This document shows positions 7,800 through 16,737 of a stretch of 45,984 bases of DNA, piece after piece. The DNA lies in the NCBI GenBank assembly GCA_036657395.1, contig JAVXGM010000013.1, forward strand, positions 1-45,984. Reading direction: 5' to 3'. Position numbers and translations under genes: made by a program. The stretch comes from JAVXGM01 sp036657395 (GTDB lineage: Bacteria > Bacillota > Clostridia > Peptostreptococcales > Anaerovoracaceae). Positions within the stretch are counted from its first letter, which is position 1; each line of letters opens with the position of its first letter. The notes beneath the pieces were generated by a model that worked only from the letters and a program-made list of their open reading frames with translations, searched no databases and was not told where the DNA came from.

Positions 7800-8009
7800 A
7801 TGCCATTAACAATGGTTCAGGCCGGCAAGGTCAATAAGATAAAAAAGATTACGGGAAAAGATGAAAGTCAAAGATTTCTAAACAATTTAGGCTTTATAGT
7901 TGGGGAAACAGTTACAGTGGTTTCTCAATTTGCAGGTAATATGATTTTAACTGTAAAAGAAACTCGGGTTGCCTTAGATAAAGATATGGCCAAAAGGATT
8001 ATAGTTTAG
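7800..8009 (+). CDS. feoA: FeoA family ferrous-iron transport protein (first copy)
   Basis: 69-residue SH3-like FeoA domain protein that works with FeoB in ferrous iron uptake, probably by binding its cytoplasmic part. The pattern LNNLGFIVGETVTVVSQFAGNMILTVKETRVALDKDMAKRI carries the family's G..VG..V....G and final A..I features (written here as one domain of about residues 25-68). GAGGAGG lies seven bases before the ATG. It is the first gene of feoA-feoA-feoB-small gene. Confidence 0.9.
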   Translation: MPLTMVQAGKVNKIKKITGKDESQRFLNNLGFIVGETVTVVSQFAGNMILTVKETRVALDKDMAKRIIV

Positions 8010-8033
8010 CATATAGAGAAGGAGCAGATAAAA

Positions 8034-8255
8034 ATGAACACATTAAAGGACTTGAAAGTAGGAGAGACCGCCAAGGTGACTAAACTTCATGGCATTGGTA
8101 TGGTGAAACGAAGAATTATGGATATGGGAATTACAAAGGGCACGGAAATAACCCTTAGAAAAGTAGCACCTTTAGGAGATCCAATGGAAATAAATGTGAG
8201 AGGCTATGAACTGTCTATTCGTAAAAGCGAAGCGGAAAATATTGAAATAGTATAG
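8034..8255 (+). CDS. feoA: FeoA family ferrous-iron transport protein (second copy)
   Basis: 73-residue FeoA domain protein with the standard start TLKDLKVGETAKVTKL, then RRIMDMGITKGTEITL and GDPMEINVRGYELSIRKSEA. It is closer to the classical FeoA pattern than the first copy. Two different FeoA proteins before one FeoB is common in Clostridia. GAAGGAG precedes the ATG. The gap to feoB (89 bases) is long for an operon and contains an operator candidate. Confidence 0.93.
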   Translation: MNTLKDLKVGETAKVTKLHGIGMVKRRIMDMGITKGTEITLRKVAPLGDPMEINVRGYELSIRKSEAENIEIV

Positions 8256-8288
8256 AAAAATAAGAATGGGAATTTTTTTTACACGTGA

Positions 8289-8304
8289 GTTAGGTGCAAC
8301 TAAC
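8289..8304 (+). promoter_or_regulatory. 16-bp palindrome before feoB
   Basis: GTTAGGTGCAACTAAC is a palindrome apart from one mismatched pair, and a further CTAACGTGA follows at 8311-8319. It shares half-sites with the feoA promoter region. It may be an internal iron-responsive operator; no good promoter hexamers are seen beside it. Confidence 0.45.
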
Positions 8305-8344
8305 GTACGACTAACGTGAGGTGAAGATTATAGGAGGAAAAAAA

Positions 8345-10519
8345 ATGAAGTTTAATATAGCGCTGGCAGGCAATCCGAATTGTGGAAAGACAACAATGTT
8401 TAATGGATTGACAGGAAGCAGCCAGTACGTAGGTAATTGGCCAGGTGTAACAGTAGAGAAGAAAGAGGGAAGGTTAAAGGGAAGTAAAGAGATCGTGATT
8501 ATCGATTTGCCTGGAATTTACTCATTATCCCCATATACACTGGAAGAAGTCGTTACTAGAGACTACCTAGTGAATGAGCCACCTGATGTGGTGGTCAATA
8601 TGATTGATGGAACTAATCTTGAGAGAAATCTTTACCTGACCATGCAACTTGCAGAATTAGGAATACCAATGATTATAGCCATTAATATGATGGATCTTGT
8701 AAGAAAAAATGGAGATAAAATAAATATTAAGAAACTGGAAGAAAAATTTGGATGTAAAGTTGTTGTGACTTCTGCACTAAGGGGAGAAGGGTGCACTCAA
8801 GCTGTAGAAGCGGCAATTGCCTTGGTTTCATTGGACTCCTTAAATCACATGGATAAGAAAAAAAAGAGCAAAACCCAATCATATGAGTTTTCAAAGACAG
8901 TTGAAAGTGCCATTGACACAATTGAAAATCAGATTAAAGATAAAGTAGATGGAAGAAATAGAAGATGGTTTGCGGTGAAAGTATTTGAAAATGATGAGAA
9001 GGTAATGGAACGACTTAATCTGGATTCATTTAGGCTAATTGACATTAAAAATGCAGTAGATAAAGCAGAAAAGGTTTTCGACGATGATGGAGAAAGCATC
9101 ATTACCAATGAACGGTACGAATATATTTCAAAGGTAATAGACATCTGTGTGAAAAAAGGAAGAAAGGGGCTTACAACCTCAGACAAAATTGATCAGGTGG
9201 TTACTAGTAGATGGTTTGCACTTCCAATATTTGCAGCAGTTATGTTCATGGTGTATTTTGTGTCTGTGACTACTGTAGGGGCATTAGTCACAGATTGGAC
9301 TAATGATACATTGTTTGGAACGTGGATTGGGCCGTCAGTTCAAGGGTTCATGGCAGGGATCAATGCGGCGCCGTGGCTTACAGGACTTGTGGTAGATGGT
9401 ATTATAGGAGGCGTAGGTGCGGTGCTTGGATTTGTGCCACAGATGCTCATACTGTTTTTATTCCTTTCCATATTGGAAGACTGTGGATACATGGCTCGAG
9501 TTGCCTTTATCATGGATAGGGTTTTTCGTAAGTTTGGCCTTTCAGGAAAAAGTTTTATCCCAATGCTGATTTCTTCAGGATGTGGGGTACCAGGAATAAT
9601 GGCTACTAAGACAATCGAAAATGAAAAAGATAGACGTATGACAATAATAACGGCAACTTTTATTCCGTGTGGTGCTAAGCTACCTGTAATAGCCTTAATT
9701 GGAGGGGCGGCTATGGGTGGCGCATGGTGGATGGCGCCGTCAATGTATTTTATAGGCGTAGGTGCAGTAATTCTGTCTGGGATAATGTTAAAGAAAATGA
9801 GAATGTTTGCAGGAAATCCGGCTCCATTTGTTATGGAACTTCCTCAGTATCACAGACCAGCAACAAATAGCGTATTAATACATATGTGGGAACGCTCCAG
9901 GGCATTTATCATCAAGGCTGGTACAGTAATATTTATTGCCTGCGGAATCATTTGGTTCCTACAAGCTTTCGGATGGGAAAATGGAAGTTGGACCATGGTG
10001 GAAAATATAAATAATAGTATGTTGGCATCAATTGGCCAGGGAATTGGATGTGTCTTTGCACCTCTTGGTTTCTCTGATTGGAAAGCTAGTATGGCTACAA
10101 TTACAGGTTTAGTAGCAAAAGAAAATGTTATTGGAACCTTTGGTGTACTCTTTGGGATGCCAAATGCTACAGAAGCAGATGCAGGATTGTGGGGATCTAT
10201 TATGGCCATATTTCCATCAACAGCCGCAGCTATGTCATTTTTGATCTTCAATCTTCTATGCGCACCTTGCTTTGCGGCGATGGGAGCGATTAAGAGGGAA
10301 ATGGCAAGTGGTAAATGGACCGCATTTGCCATTGGATATCAGACAATATTCGCCTATGCTATCGCACTTATGGTATTTCAGTTTGGACAATTCTTTGCAG
10401 GCGGGGGAGTTACAATGGGTTTTATAGTTGCATTGATTACGTTAGCAGGTATGTTATACTTATTGTTTAGGCCAGCTCAAAGAGAAAAGAGCATTAATAG
10501 AGAAAGGGTATCAGCGTGA
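8345..10519 (+). CDS. feoB: Ferrous iron transport protein B
   Basis: GTPase-coupled ferrous iron permease of the cytoplasmic membrane, 724 residues from the ATG at 8345. The G domain shows G1 GNPNCGKTT, G3 DLPG and G4 NMMD. The membrane part has Gate-type segments, including SGCGVPGIMATKTIENEKDRR and CGAKLPVIALI with a conserved cysteine. An in-frame GTG at 8321 is rejected: AGGAGG at 8332-8337 sits seven bases before ATG 8345. The stop overlaps the start of the next small gene (GTGA). Confidence 0.97.
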   Translation: MKFNIALAGNPNCGKTTMFNGLTGSSQYVGNWPGVTVEKKEGRLKGSKEIVIIDLPGIYSLSPYTLEEVVTRDYLVNEPPDVVVNMIDGTNLERNLYLTMQLAELGIPMIIAINMMDLVRKNGDKINIKKLEEKFGCKVVVTSALRGEGCTQAVEAAIALVSLDSLNHMDKKKKSKTQSYEFSKTVESAIDTIENQIKDKVDGRNRRWFAVKVFENDEKVMERLNLDSFRLIDIKNAVDKAEKVFDDDGESIITNERYEYISKVIDICVKKGRKGLTTSDKIDQVVTSRWFALPIFAAVMFMVYFVSVTTVGALVTDWTNDTLFGTWIGPSVQGFMAGINAAPWLTGLVVDGIIGGVGAVLGFVPQMLILFLFLSILEDCGYMARVAFIMDRVFRKFGLSGKSFIPMLISSGCGVPGIMATKTIENEKDRRMTIITATFIPCGAKLPVIALIGGAAMGGAWWMAPSMYFIGVGAVILSGIMLKKMRMFAGNPAPFVMELPQYHRPATNSVLIHMWERSRAFIIKAGTVIFIACGIIWFLQAFGWENGSWTMVENINNSMLASIGQGIGCVFAPLGFSDWKASMATITGLVAKENVIGTFGVLFGMPNATEADAGLWGSIMAIFPSTAAAMSFLIFNLLCAPCFAAMGAIKREMASGKWTAFAIGYQTIFAYAIALMVFQFGQFFAGGGVTMGFIVALITLAGMLYLLFRPAQREKSINRERVSA

Positions 10520-10683
10520 ATTTAAGTACAGCAATTGTAGGATTGATTATTGTAGGACTTGTAGCTCTAGCAATAAGACATATAGTACTTGCTCATAAAA
10601 AAGGGGGATGCTGTGGCAATTGTGATGGTTGTCAGGGTTGTAACCTATCATATGAGGAAGTTAAAAAAGAAAAAAATAGTTAA
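10516..10683 (+). CDS. FeoB-associated Cys-rich membrane protein, 55 aa
   Basis: GTG-started frame overlapping the feoB stop by four bases. It has an N-terminal membrane helix (about 5-25) and then a cysteine cluster GGCCGNCDGCQGC (about 30-42) and a charged tail. This is the layout of the FeoB_associated family (Pfam), small proteins found just after feoB in Firmicutes and thought to assist ferrous iron transport; the mechanism is not settled. Its TAA interlocks with the spoIID stop on the other strand in a shared TTAA. Confidence 0.88.
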   Translation: MNLSTAIVGLIIVGLVALAIRHIVLAHKKGGCCGNCDGCQGCNLSYEEVKKEKNS

Positions 10684-11786
10684 CAAATTACAGTACCTTT
10701 GTAATAATGGGTAAGAATGTCCGTATATTCGTAACCTTTTCTGGCCATACCGTCAGCACCATATTGGCTCATACCCACTCCGTGGCCAGAGCCATTGGTA
10801 GTAAAGGTAATCGTTCCTTTATTTAATGAAATTACGAAATTAGCAGAGGGAAGGCCCAGGGTTTGGCGGACTGCAGTACCAGGGAGAGAACTTTTCCCTA
10901 CGGTTATATTTTCTGCTCGTCCACCGCTACTATGACTTTTTATACGAATATTATTCATAGAAATATTACCAAAAGTATTATTTGGATAAGCCGCCTTTAT
11001 CTTTCTGGAAAAATCAGAAATGGTCAAGGTGGTTTTTTCGTTTTTGTGGGTTGCCTTGTCCTCATATGGGCTGCTTACGCTGACTAAGTAAGGAACGGCG
11101 GCGGTAAAGACATCTTCGCAATTTTCGGTTTTTCCTCCACTTGAAGAGTGGAAAAGTGCTTGGTCGATTATTTTGCCATTGTAATAGATAAGTTGGCCTT
11201 TTGTGTCGTCCACTGCCTTAGATACTTTTTTCCAGCCATTTTTCATCCAATCAGAACCGTTGAACTTCTTTAATTCATTTTTACCCTTATAAACTTGGCA
11301 GTGAACTGAGTCGCAAACAGGTGCACTAGGATGGGCAGAAGGGTTTCCTTTATCCTTAGCCGATAGGAATTTGGATAAAGAGTAAGTTCTAGCGGCAACA
11401 GCTTGAGCTTTTAAGGCTTCATTTGCAAAACTAGATGGCATTTCACTGGAGACAACTCCTTTTACATAGTTTTCAAAATTTACCAAATCAACTCTATGAG
11501 TATCAGTTCTATATACTTTAATACTAGAAGGAACCTTTGCCTTGAAAATTTTACTAGAGGAGATTTCCTGAGGGATTTTTTTGGGAAAGTCTTTGGTAGG
11601 TTTCTCATCACTAGACAGTAGGCGTGTTATGGAAAAGGGGAGAATAATCAAGGTGAAGAGGACTATCATCAAAGATATTGATACCCATTTAATTAACCAT
11701 GTATTTCTTAGGGGTATTTTGTTGTGAAGTCTCTTCCAAAATCTTGGGTTAAATTTAAATCTACGCCTTCTCATTTTATATTTCAT
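10680..11786 (-). CDS. spoIID: Stage II sporulation protein D
   Basis: Lytic transglycosylase of the DMP engulfment complex: it cleaves glycan strands without prior amide cleavage dependence on itself, in the mother-cell membrane during engulfment. 368 residues. It has a basic N-terminus, one membrane anchor (about 33-54), then the SpoIID domain. The catalytic glutamate is seen in VVSSEMP (E115), followed by AVAARTY; HSSSGGKTE and GHGVGMSQYGADGMA are further signatures. AAGGAGG lies six bases before the ATG and a near-consensus sigma-E promoter lies upstream. SpoIIM, SpoIIP and spoIIID are not in the window. Confidence 0.95.
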   Translation of the reverse strand: MKYKMRRRRFKFNPRFWKRLHNKIPLRNTWLIKWVSISLMIVLFTLIILPFSITRLLSSDEKPTKDFPKKIPQEISSSKIFKAKVPSSIKVYRTDTHRVDLVNFENYVKGVVSSEMPSSFANEALKAQAVAARTYSLSKFLSAKDKGNPSAHPSAPVCDSVHCQVYKGKNELKKFNGSDWMKNGWKKVSKAVDDTKGQLIYYNGKIIDQALFHSSSGGKTENCEDVFTAAVPYLVSVSSPYEDKATHKNEKTTLTISDFSRKIKAAYPNNTFGNISMNNIRIKSHSSGGRAENITVGKSSLPGTAVRQTLGLPSANFVISLNKGTITFTTNGSGHGVGMSQYGADGMARKGYEYTDILTHYYKGTVIC

Positions 11787-11812
11787 ACAATCCTCCTTAA
11801 TTACATCACAAC

Positions 11813-11841
11813 ATTCTATGAAAGTGTATAAAGAAATATAC
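11813..11841 (-). promoter_or_regulatory. Sigma-E-type promoter of spoIID
   Basis: Read on the minus strand: GTATATT, a 14-base spacer, then CATAGAAT, seven of eight bases of the sigma-E -10 CATACAMT. This agrees with the known sigma-E control of spoIID in Bacillus. Confidence 0.75.
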
Positions 11842-11848
11842 GGACAAC

Positions 11849-11877
11849 TTATACTATCTACTTAAATATGGTATAAT
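11849..11877 (+). promoter_or_regulatory. Sigma-A promoter of the fumarase genes
   Basis: TTATAC at 11849-11854, a 17-base spacer and TATAAT at 11872-11877 with an extended -10 TGG just before it. It is divergent from the spoIID sigma-E promoter. Confidence 0.75.
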
Positions 11878-11902
11878 AATGTGGTAAATTAAGGAGAGAA
11901 TG

Positions 11903-12745
11903 ATGAGAAGAATAAATGTGAGTCATATCACTGAAGCGGTTATAAAGTTAGCAGTGGAGACCAACCACTTTCTTGGGGATGATGTAAAATCCTGTATAGC
12001 AACTAGGGCAAAGAATGAACCATGGGACGTGGCGAAAGGCGTGTTAGAAAAAATAGAAGAAAACATTAAGATTGCGGAGGAGGGGTTATTGCCTCTTTGT
12101 CAGGATACAGGAATGGCATGCGTATTTTTAGAAATAGGCCAAGATGTCCATTTGGAAGGTGGATCTGTGGAAGATGCAGTCAACCAAGGTGTTAGACGTG
12201 GATATGCAGAGGGTTATTTGCGTAAATCAGTGGTAGAAGATCCTTTGCGAAGGGTTAATACCAAGGACAATACTCCAGCTCATATTCATTATGAAATAGT
12301 AGAGGGAGATAAGGTGAAGGTTATATTTGCGCCTAAAGGGTTTGGATCAGAAAATATGAGCCAGGTGAAAATGTTGCCGCCGTCAGCAGGAGAAGATGGA
12401 GTTAAGGACTTTATAGTAAAGGTGTGTGAAGATGCAGGTGCAAACCCTTGTCCGCCTATTGTGGTTGGGGTAGGAATAGGTGGAACTTTTGACAAAGTCA
12501 CCCTTATGGCAAAAGAAGCACTACTACTTCCCTTTGACAAGGCTAATGAAGACCCTTTTTATGCCCGTATAGAAGCAGAGCTCTTGAAGCGGATCAACGG
12601 ACTGGGGATCGGTCCTCAAGGATTTGGAGGGGAAACTACGGCGTTGTCAGTGAAAATAAAAGCAGCACCTACCCATATTGCAGGACTTCCTGTAGCAGTT
12701 AATATAAATTGCCATGTTAGTAGACATGGAGAGATTATTTTATAG
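11903..12745 (+). CDS. fumA: Fumarate hydratase class I, alpha subunit
   Basis: Iron-sulfur hydro-lyase that interconverts fumarate and malate; oxygen-sensitive and typical of anaerobes. 280 residues. The three cysteines that bind the 4Fe-4S cluster are visible in PLCQDTG, ANPCPP and NINCHVSRHGE. The beta subunit follows ten bases later, so the enzyme is the two-subunit form. I prefer the second of two adjacent ATG codons (11903; the first is 11900), as it lies six bases from AAGGAG. L(+)-tartrate dehydratase is the close alternative and cannot be excluded by eye. Confidence 0.92.
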   Translation: MRRINVSHITEAVIKLAVETNHFLGDDVKSCIATRAKNEPWDVAKGVLEKIEENIKIAEEGLLPLCQDTGMACVFLEIGQDVHLEGGSVEDAVNQGVRRGYAEGYLRKSVVEDPLRRVNTKDNTPAHIHYEIVEGDKVKVIFAPKGFGSENMSQVKMLPPSAGEDGVKDFIVKVCEDAGANPCPPIVVGVGIGGTFDKVTLMAKEALLLPFDKANEDPFYARIEAELLKRINGLGIGPQGFGGETTALSVKIKAAPTHIAGLPVAVNINCHVSRHGEIIL

Positions 12746-12754
12746 GGAGAAATT

Positions 12755-13315
12755 ATGGAACACAAGATAGAAGAGCCATTTACTAAAGATAAGGTGAAGG
12801 ACTTAAAAGCAGGAGATACCGTAGTTCTTACAGGAATTATTTATACGGCAAGAGATGCAGCCCACAAAAAATTAGTGGATATGATAAAAGCAGGAGAAGA
12901 ATTACCTTTTGAAATAGAAAATGCGGCAATATATTACGTTGGACCCACCCCTGAAAAAGAAGGATGTCCAATCGGAGCTGCAGGGCCGACTACTAGTTAT
13001 CGAATGGATGCTTATGCCCCAACTCTTTTGGATTTAGGCCAGAGGATAATGATCGGCAAGGGAAATAGAAACAAGGAAGTTATTGATGCCACAGTTAAAA
13101 ATGAAGCAGTATATCTGGCTGCAATTGGTGGTGCGGGGGCTCTTATGGCGCAGAGGGTAATTTCCTCGGAAATTATTGCCTTTGAGGATTTAGGAGCGGA
13201 GGCAATTAGACGTTTGGAAGTGAAGGATTTTCCACTTACTGTAGTAGTAGATTCCAAGGGAACAGATCTTTATAAGGAAGGGCGAAAGAACTATCTAAAT
13301 GCTTTGGTGAAATAG
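12755..13315 (+). CDS. fumB: Fumarate hydratase class I, beta subunit
   Basis: 186-residue second subunit of the class I fumarase/tartrate dehydratase. Family marks are LKAGDTVVLTGIIYTARDAAH near the start (domain about 15-35), GPTTSYRMD and IGKGNR in the middle, and GGAGAL later. It is ten bases after the alpha gene with GGGAG as ribosome site. With pyruvate carboxylase (33407) it could supply a branch from pyruvate through oxaloacetate and malate to fumarate; malate dehydrogenase is not in the window. The symbol follows common usage for the beta subunit. Confidence 0.92.
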   Translation: MEHKIEEPFTKDKVKDLKAGDTVVLTGIIYTARDAAHKKLVDMIKAGEELPFEIENAAIYYVGPTPEKEGCPIGAAGPTTSYRMDAYAPTLLDLGQRIMIGKGNRNKEVIDATVKNEAVYLAAIGGAGALMAQRVISSEIIAFEDLGAEAIRRLEVKDFPLTVVVDSKGTDLYKEGRKNYLNALVK

Positions 13316-13341
13316 TAATCTAAGGAAATAAGCTTTTTATA

Positions 13342-13385
13342 AGGAGGAAGCCTGAATCGTATTGTATGACAGGCATACATAAATG
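13342..13385 (+). promoter_or_regulatory. Remote ribosome site joined to the start by a hairpin
   Basis: AGGAGG (13342-13347) is 35 bases before the ATG at 13383, too far for normal use. Between them GCCTG (13350-13354) pairs with CAGGC (13370-13374). If the hairpin folds, only ten unpaired bases separate AGGAGG from the ATG. No closer ribosome site is seen. A six-codon frame from 13366 also ends on the start codon (ATGA). Confidence 0.5.
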
Positions 13386-15026
13386 AAAAAATCAATTTTA
13401 GTAAGTATCATGTTATGCATTTTTATGTTTACCAGTATATTTGTCATCCCCCTAACAGGAGATCAAGGTCAAGTCTATGGGGCTACAGTTGGAAAAACGA
13501 AAACGGCAAAGCAAGAAGTCAGGGGCGTGTGGATTGGCTATATAGATTACAAAGCTTTAGGATTATATAATCGTTCAAAAAAAGACTTTACTGCCAATGC
13601 AGGAAAGTTTTTTAAAAAAGCTAAAGCAAATAATATTAATACAGCATATTTTCATGTACGTGCTTTTAGGGATGCAACATATAAATCTAAATATTTTAAA
13701 ATGAGCAGATTTATGTGGGATAAGAAGTCTAAGATCCCTTATGATCCGTTGAAGATCATCATATCACAGGCTCATAAAAATGGAATAAAACTTCATGCCT
13801 GGATGAACCCTTACCGAAATCATAAATCTGGCCAGACTATTTTAAATCCAGCTAAGGCATCATCTACAAATGAGATTCTCAGATGTGTTAAAGAAGTAAT
13901 TCGAGGCTACGATATTGATGGAATACATTTTGACGATTATTTTTATCCGGAACATGGCTATAGCAGCGTGAGAAAATCAACCAGAAGAGCGAATGTTAAT
14001 AAAATGATACGGGCAGTATATAAGACGGTTAAATCCCTTGATAAATCGGTTAAATTTGGAATCAGCCCTGCGGCTAATGTTGACTTTTGTTATGACATTG
14101 GTGCAGACATTAAGACATGGATGAATAAACCAGGATATGTGGATTACATTGCGCCTCAAATTTATTGGACTGATAATCACAGTGCAAAATGGCGGAAACG
14201 AATGTACACGGACACTTTGAGGGAATGGAAATCCCTTAACAAGAAGGACAAGGAATTGTATGTAGGCCTTGCAGGATACAGGGCAGGAACTCATCAGAGA
14301 GAAGATAGGGGCTGGGCTGCTAGATCTACTAATTTGCGGACTCAATTAAGCTTACTTCGATCATATGGAAGTGAAGGATATATTCTATTCAGCGCAAAGG
14401 ATCTTTTAAGGCGTAGTGCTAAAAAGGAATTCACGAATTTTAATAGGGCAGTTAAAGGTAATCCGGGAAAAGTCTCATTAAAAGCAAAAGGCGTGGATTA
14501 CAAGACTATAGGATTAAGATGGGAAGAGGTTTCTTCAGCTTCTGGATATGCGGTCTACAGAGCAAGTGAAAAGACTGGAAAATATGTTAAGGTGAAAACC
14601 TTATCGCTGAGAAGTAAAACAAGCTACAACAATACAGGGCGAATTCCAGGGCACACCTACTATTATAAAGTTCGGAGCACTAAAAACCTTGCTGAAACAA
14701 AGGTGTATGGAGCATATTCCAAAGTAGTAAAGAAGACGGCAATACCAGCTACTTCTAAAATCAAGGCTGACACTGGTAAAAACTATGTTGCCCTGACATG
14801 GAATAAGGTGCCTAGAGTCGATGGTTATGAACTATATCGTAAAGTGACAAAGGCTGGAAAATATGAAAAAATTAAAGTCATATCTCAGAAAAGCAAACCT
14901 AAATATACAGATAAAAAAATCAAAAAAGGAAGGAAAAATTATTACAAGCTACGTGGATTTAAAAAGATAAAGGGAAAGAGGCTATATAGCAACTACACTA
15001 ATATTGTAGGTAAAACTGTAAAATAG
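13383..15026 (+). CDS. Secreted glycoside-hydrolase-like (GHL10/DUF187) protein with Fn3 repeats
   Basis: 547 residues. A signal peptide (about 1-34, basic MKK then a hydrophobic core) leads to a YngK-like TIM-barrel domain (about 45-355) with VRGVWIGYID, YFHVRAF, HAWMNPYR, DGIHFDDYF and APQIYWTD. Two fibronectin type III-like repeats follow (about 360-450 and 455-545), each with a W..V...GY..YR pattern. It is probably exported and binds or cleaves a glycan; the substrate is unknown. It is followed by a paralog after ten bases. No cell-wall anchor motif is seen. The ATG has no close ribosome site (see the hairpin entry). Confidence 0.88.
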   Translation: MKKSILVSIMLCIFMFTSIFVIPLTGDQGQVYGATVGKTKTAKQEVRGVWIGYIDYKALGLYNRSKKDFTANAGKFFKKAKANNINTAYFHVRAFRDATYKSKYFKMSRFMWDKKSKIPYDPLKIIISQAHKNGIKLHAWMNPYRNHKSGQTILNPAKASSTNEILRCVKEVIRGYDIDGIHFDDYFYPEHGYSSVRKSTRRANVNKMIRAVYKTVKSLDKSVKFGISPAANVDFCYDIGADIKTWMNKPGYVDYIAPQIYWTDNHSAKWRKRMYTDTLREWKSLNKKDKELYVGLAGYRAGTHQREDRGWAARSTNLRTQLSLLRSYGSEGYILFSAKDLLRRSAKKEFTNFNRAVKGNPGKVSLKAKGVDYKTIGLRWEEVSSASGYAVYRASEKTGKYVKVKTLSLRSKTSYNNTGRIPGHTYYYKVRSTKNLAETKVYGAYSKVVKKTAIPATSKIKADTGKNYVALTWNKVPRVDGYELYRKVTKAGKYEKIKVISQKSKPKYTDKKIKKGRKNYYKLRGFKKIKGKRLYSNYTNIVGKTVK

Positions 15027-15036
15027 GGAGAAATAA

Positions 15037-16686
15037 ATGAAGAAAAGAATTATGCTTATGATGGTGTTTAGCATTGTGGGACTAACTATTATACTTGGTG
15101 GAACTCCTATAAACAAAGTTTGTGAGGCAAGTGGGGCAACAGAAATGAGAGGTGTTTGGATTGCATATGTTGATTTTTACAAACTAGGTTTAAAAAACAA
15201 GAGTGAAGCCACTTTCAGAAAAAATGCCGGTGTTTTCTTGGACAAAGCAAAGAAAAACAATGTAAATACAGTTTTCTTTCATGTGAGAGCCTTTGATGAC
15301 GCAGTATATAAGTCAAAAACATTTGACATGAGTGAAGATATATGGAGCTTGAACTCAAAAATCCCATATGATCCTTTAGATGTTATGGTAGAACTGACGC
15401 ATAAAAAGGATATGGCTATTCATGGATGGATGAATCCATATAGGATTACCACTAACTATTATCTTGATCCGGCTAAAACCGCTACCAACAATAGAATAGT
15501 AACGGCAGCTAAAGAGGTGATGGCTCACAAGGTGGATGGAATACATTTTGATGATTATTTCTATCATGCAGGAAAAGGATACAAAGATGTAAATGGGAAG
15601 GTTACCATCTACAAAAGTAAGGAACCGTCTAGTGGAAAAAAGAAAGCCTACGTTAATAAAATGGTATCTAGCGTATATAAAAATGTTAATGCCATCAAAC
15701 CTAGTGTAAAATTTGGAATTAGTCCTCAAGGAAACATTGAAAATTGCAGGAACTCAGGCGGGGATATTGATAAGTGGATGTCTAAAACTGGATATATTGA
15801 TTATATAATTCCACAGATATACTGGACTGATCAATGGGGATCTAGTGGAAAAATCACCATGTTTTCTGATAGATTAAAGGCGTGGCAAAAATTAAACAAA
15901 CGAAAGATGCCAATATATATAGGGCTGGCTCTTTATCGTACAGCGACTAAGTACAGCGATGACATTGGTTGGAAAGCTAAGAATACTAATCTGTATTCTC
16001 AACTTAAACTCCTAAGAGGGGCAGGGTGTAAAGGCTTTGTTCTCTTTAGTGGTCAAGATCTCAATAGAAGTTCAGCTCAAAGAGAATTGGAATACCTAAA
16101 CTATGGAATTACAGGGCAGCCAGTGAAGACTTCTATGAAAACGTATTATGTAAATAGCAAGGCGATAAGGTTAAAGTGGAATAAGGTGTCTGGAGCCAAG
16201 GGATATCAGATTTGGAGAGCCACCCGTGAAAAAGGAAAATACGCTATGGTGAAAACAATTACCCCTAATACCATGTTAACCTACAATAATACAAACTTAA
16301 CCCCAGGGAAAAGATATTATTACAAAGTACGAACATATAATAAAAGTTCTTCGGGTAAAATCCGTTATGGGAATTATTCTTCTGTGAAATATAGGAGTGC
16401 AGTGCCTCAAGAGTCCAAGTTATCATTGGCTACTGGATACAAGAAGATCAAGGTAAAATGGAGCAGGGTGCCATACGCTAGTGGATATGTTATTTACAGG
16501 GCTACAAGTAAAAACGGTACATATAAGATGGAAAAAACTGTAGATTCGGGAAGTGCTACTGAGTACTTAAATACAGGACTGACTAAAGGCACCAGATACT
16601 ATTATAAAATACGGGCATTTGAAAAGGAAAAGGGAAAACGAATTTATGGGCCATATAGTGACTATGCTTCTATGGTATCCAAATAA
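15037..16686 (+). CDS. Secreted glycoside-hydrolase-like (GHL10/DUF187) protein with Fn3 repeats, paralog
   Basis: 549 residues with the same plan as its neighbour: signal peptide (about 1-32), barrel domain with MRGVWIAYVD, FFHVRAF, HGWMNPYR, DGIHFDDYF and IPQIYWTD, then two Fn3-like repeats. The aspartates of FDDYF are kept in both. It differs by an insert around residues 180-205 (GKVTIYKSKEPSSGKKK). GGGAGA lies close before the ATG, in contrast to the upstream copy. Tandem duplication with divergence is the simple explanation. A bidirectional terminator ends the pair. Confidence 0.9.
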   Translation: MKKRIMLMMVFSIVGLTIILGGTPINKVCEASGATEMRGVWIAYVDFYKLGLKNKSEATFRKNAGVFLDKAKKNNVNTVFFHVRAFDDAVYKSKTFDMSEDIWSLNSKIPYDPLDVMVELTHKKDMAIHGWMNPYRITTNYYLDPAKTATNNRIVTAAKEVMAHKVDGIHFDDYFYHAGKGYKDVNGKVTIYKSKEPSSGKKKAYVNKMVSSVYKNVNAIKPSVKFGISPQGNIENCRNSGGDIDKWMSKTGYIDYIIPQIYWTDQWGSSGKITMFSDRLKAWQKLNKRKMPIYIGLALYRTATKYSDDIGWKAKNTNLYSQLKLLRGAGCKGFVLFSGQDLNRSSAQRELEYLNYGITGQPVKTSMKTYYVNSKAIRLKWNKVSGAKGYQIWRATREKGKYAMVKTITPNTMLTYNNTNLTPGKRYYYKVRTYNKSSSGKIRYGNYSSVKYRSAVPQESKLSLATGYKKIKVKWSRVPYASGYVIYRATSKNGTYKMEKTVDSGSATEYLNTGLTKGTRYYYKIRAFEKEKGKRIYGPYSDYASMVSK

Positions 16687-16688
16687 AG

Positions 16689-16726
16689 AAAAAGGCATTG
16701 GAATGCTCTTACTCCAATGCCTTTTT
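16689..16726. terminator. Bidirectional terminator
   Basis: AAAAAGGCATTGGA pairs perfectly with TCCAATGCCTTTTT over a ten-base loop. It lies between the converging second hydrolase gene and fbp, and has A and T runs on the two sides, so it can serve both. Confidence 0.9.
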
Positions 16727-16737
16727 ATAATTTAATT

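Noticed and set aside
8321..8344. GTG start of feoB
   Set aside because: The ribosome site lies downstream of it and fits the ATG at 8345.
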